DNA of 64,000 nt from Voacanga thouarsii. Its lineage: Eukaryota > Streptophyta > Magnoliopsida > Gentianales > Apocynaceae. The position numbers were made by a program, and so were the translations under genes. Location: the NCBI GenBank assembly GCA_026120185.1, contig JANUWF010002125.1:124001-188000 (forward strand), read 5' to 3'. The notes beneath the pieces were generated by a model. That model ran no database searches. It saw nothing but the letters and a program-made list of their open reading frames with translations, and was not told where the DNA came from. Positions 59,059 to 64,000 of this stretch are shown piece by piece. Numbering within the stretch: position 1 is the stretch's first letter; every line of letters begins with the position of its first letter.

Positions 59059-59400
59059 CTTTCCATCGCTAACCCTAGCAAATCTTGCAATGGTTTAGCA
59101 ATGATATCACAGTGAAACCCTAGCTAATAGCTAGGATTTAGTGACAGTAATTTCCCTAGCTAATCCGTAGGTAATTTCTTTTTCTCCTCATAAGGCCTAT
59201 TTTGTAGTTTATTAAACTCCTTGCACCATATATGAAACAATATATACCACACCAAATTTAAATTGAACATTAAATTTAAGCCAATTTCATTAAATTAAAA
59301 TAGAAAATAATCATCTTTATAATAGAAATTACATATATAACTACAAATGTTTAATGTAATGTAAATGTAATATGCATGATATTGCCTACAATTAAATCCC
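59059..59400 (-). mobile_element. CACTA subterminal/internal non-coding part
   Basis: It starts with the same CTTTCCATCGCTAA as 45425 and continues past that breakpoint with more TAGTGACAG and CTAGCTAAT repeats, then AT-rich DNA up to the TNPA-like relic. Confidence 0.7.
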
Positions 59401-60480
59401 TACACTACGGGAGCAGTAGTGCCAGCTAAAGGAGGTAGAGGTACAGAATGAGGACGAGAATGTCTCAAAGGATGAGCATCTGGGGGCGGAATAAAGCTAC
59501 CCCCAGTTTCAACCACCATGTCGTGTCCCTGAATCAGCTGCATCGGTGGTAGCACTATCCCGAACTTCTCTTATACCAATGCAATAAATCTAATAAATTG
59601 ATTTTCATCTAATCTACTTTCTAATCAAAATCCTTCTTGAGATCATCTCTGATTGCATGCACCCTCTCCTCAACCATTCTCTCTACTATATGGTCTATGT
59701 CAGGCTATGGATGGTAAGGTACTCTGCTGAAGCTACTGTCTAGATCGTGTCATCTCGAAGCTCAGCCCATGCACCATCCTCAATTGAACCAGCCTGATGC
59801 CTCGATAAATAGAGCCCTCTCATCTAGGATAGCAGAAGAGGTAACACTAGCAGATGAAGTGGAAGAAGCCTGAGTAAGGTGCTCGTTGGCAGTTGCCACA
59901 TCCTCCTAAATTTAATTTAGCAGTCAGTATTTTATTCAGTAAAATGTAACTAACTAGAAAGTATTTTAAAATTATGAATTTGTAAATCATTGCCATGTCT
60001 TGCAGGAGCGCTCCTGACATACCATCCATGTCTTCCCCTACTATGAAACGTATGCAGCCTTTTATACCATTTGATATGTTTGAAGTCATCACCCATCTTC
60101 TGTAGCTGCACTTAAAAATTAACTAATAAAAATATTGACTTGAAAATTATTTATACGAAGTAGAATTACAAAAATTGTGCGAATAATTGAATAATTATTA
60201 CCAAATGCTCCTCGTGGATAGTGAATGAGACTAAGCCTCCAGAATAAGTGAAGGTGGCTTAACCCCTATTCCTCCGAGCAGTAGAGGAGACCCACTGAAA
60301 CTCCTATGTGCTCCACTGTTGCTGCACTGCCTACCAATATCGAGCATAGATCTAGGGAGATTGGCCAGCTAGGGTCGTCCTTTGTAGCTTTGATAGGGTG
60401 TCCCAAAAGTGGGTCCAACACTTATACTCCCAGTTGGACCGGCTCTTAGTACTATACTCATCGGCCTAACAAAATAGCTT
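59400..60480 (-). pseudogene. CACTA TNPA-like (plant En/Spm second protein) relic
   Basis: Minus-strand fragments: SSTARRNRG followed by FTYSGGLVSFTIHEEHL (60200-60300), like the 'NR...HxGGSxSF..H' motif of plant En/Spm-type second proteins, and near the end QEKFGIVLPPMQLIQGHDMV with a Pro-rich tail closing at about 59400. Stops, and possibly introns, separate the pieces. It follows the TNP2-like relic, the usual CACTA order. Confidence 0.55.
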
Positions 60481-61284
60481 CTGCAAAATCAGTAAAAAAT
60501 TCAAGTTGTTAGTTCAAAACAATTGATTAATATATATATATATATGAATAAAAAATAATAATTTTGAATAACTTATACAATAATTAGTAAGTTACTCCAA
60601 ACTCCTCAAACTAAACATTCTTCATGCTCATTACGATATCAGCATATACCATGTAAGGCCTGTTGAAGTACCTCTGGAATATAGACGTGATCTACCATAC
60701 ACATTTATCGGAACCAGCTAATCTTTTTTTGAAAATAAATATAATATGGAAATATGAGAATAAAACCAAGCAGTAGGAAAAGACTTAATCAATATGAAAA
60801 TAAACGTAACACAAAACAATAATATTTAACATCAAAATTAAAATAGTTAAACATATAAATCAAATACTATTAAATTAAAGTTATATTCAAAAAGTAATAA
60901 TGTGCATGAATATATTATACAATATGCAAAATAGATTACAAAATAATTTAATACATATCTTATAGATTTTAAACTTATCCATCGCTTGTATTATAATCAA
61001 TGGTCAAGGATCCTGTGCCTGAGATCAAGACTGATGCAATTTTGCAAACAATGGAACTGTAGAGGAATGCCTATCCTGTTCAGTAAGTGCAACTCTTAAG
61101 GATGTGTCGCCCACTGGTATCTAAGTAGTATGCAAGGGTGATGGTGTACGATCCCATAACCGAGTACGCTTTGAGTTATCATCAGGTAATTCCTTTACAG
61201 TAGACATATCTAGGTGGATAAAAAATAGTTAAATTTAATTCGACGATATAAAGAAAATTATAACATATTCTCACACTTAAAATT
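60481..61284 (-). mobile_element. CACTA interior between the two genes
   Basis: AT-rich, with short coding-like bits around 60600-60720 and 60960-61190 that I could not place. Probably introns and decayed exons. Confidence 0.4.
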
Positions 61285-62131
61285 TTAGGAAAATTGGGAG
61301 CTCATTCTTCGAACTACAATGACTAAATAGAAAAGATGGAAAACAAATAAACAAATAAAAAAATGATATGCTACCAAGTTATACTGTTCACCTGAATCAT
61401 TTTCTGAAATGTATTCCTCAGAATCAACTTTTGTCTTGGAATTTCTTTTCCAATTAGCCTCATTATTATTCATATTATAGTTCGAGTCCCGATCCTGATC
61501 TAATGTCTCTTCTCGAACATCTAACACCTCATTTATGCCTTCTATATTTGTTAAGGGACCAAGATCGACAACCAAAGATATACTCATTACAACATTGTTA
61601 TCAACTTTTTCTTGATGAGCCCTATCAACAATAGATACATCAATCACGTGTCCAATTTTTGTTTTGTAGACTACTATCCAATCAGATTTTGGTCCTAGAT
61701 ATGTAGGAAAGTATACTTGATGTGCATACTAGGCCAATACAAAAGCATCATATTTATGATAACATCTCTTATGGCTAATATATACTAACTTATATTAATG
61801 GTGTATTCTAAATTCCTGATTTAGTATAAGGCCAACCCAATCAAACTTAAAAAGTACAACTTTCTGTATTGGATGACCGGGAAATTGAACTTCAATAACT
61901 CCTTTAGGAGCTCATAATAATCAATACCACCATGCTCAATCTCGACACCTTTAATGCAAACTCCATAATTGACACTTTTTCTACGTTCTGCATGCTCAAT
62001 CGTGTAAAATCGATAACTACTAATTACATATTCTTGAAATGATTTCACTTCTCTTGACAGTCCCCACAAAAGGTTTTGCAAATATTTATTTGTCACCCTA
62101 TTCATTAGATTATGCACCTACAAGAAAGTTA
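61285..62131 (-). pseudogene. CACTA TNP2-type transposase C-terminal region (DUF4216-like)
   Basis: The minus frame 61821-62117 reads LLWGLSREVKSFQEYVISS, YRFYTIEHAERR, NYGVCIKGVE and GIDYYELLKELLKF, the DUF4216-type segment found after the catalytic domain of plant CACTA transposases. It begins after TTTCTTGTAG, a good intron acceptor. Downstream QVYFPTYLGPKSDWIVVYKT (61640-61730) leads into an acidic tail (61285-61647). The catalytic part is absent: the copia-E LTR starts at 62169. Confidence 0.75.
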
Positions 62132-62168
62132 CATTTTGTAAGTTTGTATTCGAGACATTAAACATAGG

Positions 62169-63469
62169 TGTTGGGGAGATGCCCTAAACAATTTTGTACT
62201 ATGTTGTTATCATCGTGTATTTTAGAATAATATGAGGTATTTATCCATGAATAGCATATTACGCTATGTAGTCATCATGTACGTGACTTGGTAGTAAAAC
62301 ACTATAGCAACTGGAATGGCTGTTCTTAAATTATCTCCAATTGATTATTATTGGTGAAATAATAATAAATTAAGATTAGTATGTTTTTTGCTTCATGGTC
62401 ATATTTTACTGGTCATGGATATATGAGATATCAAGTCAAAACATAATAAACATTAGAGAATTTTGTATTGGACATAACCTATTATGAGAGTACTTCATAA
62501 GAAAAATCATAAGTACTTCTCTTCTAAATAGTGACACTGTAAGTCCTTTGACCTAAATGCATCATAGTTTCTTATTTGATAAATTCTATGTCTTAATGTT
62601 GTCTAAAGATATCTTTAACCAGATGATAAAAAAAACTACTGTTAGATATACAATAAGTCAAGAAGAGGAATGTGAACGATAGTAAAGGAATTTGTCCTTC
62701 TTATTTTTGAGAGAGATATCCATGGGTCCCTTGATAAGTTATACTGTAAAAATGCATGATCGTGCTCAAATATATCAATTGGAGATTTTGATATCATTTG
62801 TTTGAATAGTTTACTTTGAAATCAAGAAATAGTTAATTAAGTTTAACAGGGATGACATGTTCTATGATTTATGCTTAATTGGGATATCCTGTGACAAAAT
62901 GACTAAATATCAAATTTTAGCTTGGTTCAAGGAGATCACTAATATTCATTTGACCTAGGTAGTTATAATGCTTTGCTAGAAACCACTTATAACTTATTGC
63001 CTACATAAATGTGATTTAGGCACACTACCAATGTTAAATGAACCTACAGGGTCGCACACTTAGCAAACATATTAGGTAAATTTTTTGGTAACCAGATTCA
63101 ATGTATCTAAGTTCATCAAATTTAGATAGACGTTCGTTTTCGATGTATCTGGGAATGTATCCAAATTCATTGCATCTAGAAAAACGTCCACGTTCGGTAT
63201 ATCTACTTTGGTAAATTAATAGTAAATTACCAGAATTATTTGAGAATCTTATCATATCTTTTTCGTATCTTTTAGATTTGATTTGATTTCAAATTAAGAT
63301 ATGACATGCATTGATAGAGATTGCTGAGAACAAGATTCTAGGAGTCTCTGGAGTCTTAATATATTAGAATATTGTAGTCTAATATTCTTGCTTGATCAAT
63401 CTCATTTTTGAGCTCTCAAAACGATTAAAACACATTCCAAAAAAACCTAAAAAACTAAAAGGTGCTAGC
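62169..63469 (+). repeat. Copia-E LTR (copia-like, partial)
   Basis: Starts TGTTGGGGAGATGCCCTAAAC, a common opening of plant copia LTRs and similar in plan to the copia-C LTR. It inserted into the CACTA TNP2 region. No PBS or ORF follows; R1e sequence begins at 63470, so the end is uncertain. Confidence 0.6.
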
Positions 63470-64000
63470 TAATAGGGCCAAAATTCATCTATATTTTCTT
63501 AGTTATTTGAGAGTATTTTGTGATACATTTTTTGTAATAACTAGGCATATTTCTTTATGTTTAATATTTTACCATTGGAATGGTATTTTGGATTTTTATT
63601 GCAGAAAATGATAAAAAAAAAAAAACAAACAAGCCGTCGTTGTCAGAACACAGCCGGTACCACGGAGCTGGAGCCGAAGCCGGCGCCGGCGCCGGCCCTA
63701 ATCCGAAAATACATGGGTTTCATCATTAAAAAAACAGAGCATGACCGGGCCAACTAGAGCACGGCTGGCGCCAACCATGCCGAACGAAGACAACGCCGGT
63801 CTTGATCTGCCCAATGTCGGCGAGCTTTCCAATTATACGTGCTTTTGGTAAATTCCTAAGAGGTTTGGTATTTTTCAATCTCTACTCGGCCCAAGACTCT
63901 TAGGGAACGAATTTTAGCTTCTTGGAAGCCTATTTAAACAAGAAAAACACAAGACAAATGTATAATTTGAAGGATCCAAGCTAGCTACTTATTATTCAAA
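63470..64000 (+). repeat. R1e LTR, plus strand, runs off the window
   Basis: Starts TAATAGGGCCAAAATTC and TTATTTGAGAGTATTTTG, the reverse complement of the right end of the other R1 LTRs. It continues through a GC-rich module to TTCTTGTATT-like sequence (reversed) near 63930. Opposite in orientation to R1a-d. Confidence 0.8.
63650..63800. repeat. Paired GGCGCC module in R1e
   Basis: A clear pair is centred at 63769.5 (CTGGCGCCAA) and 63794.5 (CAACGCCGG), 25 bp apart. A second, merged set is at 63657.5 and 63684.5-63690.5 (GCCGGCGCCGGCGCCGGC), 27 bp or more apart. Confidence 0.75.

Noticed and set aside
1..64000. CRISPR array, bacterial operon or phage content
   Set aside because: The repeats are retroelement LTRs and microsatellites; all protein signals are plant transposon proteins.

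Overview
This window looks like plant (angiosperm) intergenic heterochromatin. It is AT-rich and made almost entirely of nested, mostly inactive transposable elements: Ty1/copia, Ty3/gypsy (chromovirus-type and Athila/Tat-like), LARD-like non-autonomous LTR elements and a CACTA (En/Spm) DNA transposon. I found no convincing host protein-coding gene, functional tRNA or rRNA gene, or CRISPR array. All protein similarities are by eye from motifs.

Names used here. 'S-LTR' are long (2.2-4.3 kb) chromovirus-type LTRs that begin TGTRAYACCC and end GTTACA. 'R1' is a LARD-like family with LTRs of about 1.5 kb, TGAT...ATCA ends and a tRNA-Asp-type primer binding site (PBS). 'R2' is a gag-protease gypsy element. 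Copia-A, -B, -C and -E are four copia insertions.

Layout: 1-77 S-LTR end; 78-5981 copia-A (minus); 5982-12650 R1a LTR, split by the 5.2-kb R2 element (6638-11807, minus); 12651-14838 S-LTR; 14839-18740 leader plus LTR of another chromovirus-type element; 18741-19389 gag-like relic; 19395-24977 complete R1b (minus); 25016-34730 complete but decayed copia-B (plus), split by an S-LTR at 26283-30559; 34731-37362 unclassified DNA with a CACTA-like terminus at 36509; 37363 onward a large CACTA element. The CACTA element is interrupted by R1c (37744-45424), which itself carries a copia-C solo LTR (40452-42141). Then follow copia-C itself (45508-55729, with an S-LTR at 51371-54750), a second near-identical copy of the right part of R1c (called R1d, 55730-59058), and the CACTA interior with TNPA- and TNP2-like relics (59059-62168). 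The window ends with a copia-E LTR (62169-63469) and an R1e LTR on the plus strand (63470-64000).

Nesting order inferred from target-site duplications: CACTA, then R1c (TSD CTTTC), then copia-C inside R1c (TSD CTCCT), then a tandem duplication of roughly 10 kb, then LTR-LTR recombination leaving a solo LTR in the left copy, then S-LTR insertion (TSD CATAT) in the right copy.

The most striking unexplained structure is a paired-palindrome module. Two near-copies of CCTGGCGCCAGG sit 24-26 bp apart centre to centre, in 2-3 tandem units of about 50-105 bp. It recurs in R1 LTRs, R2 LTRs, an R1 internal leader and the leader of copia-A, which are families otherwise unrelated. The constant spacing across families suggests a shared cis-element. 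I do not recognise it.
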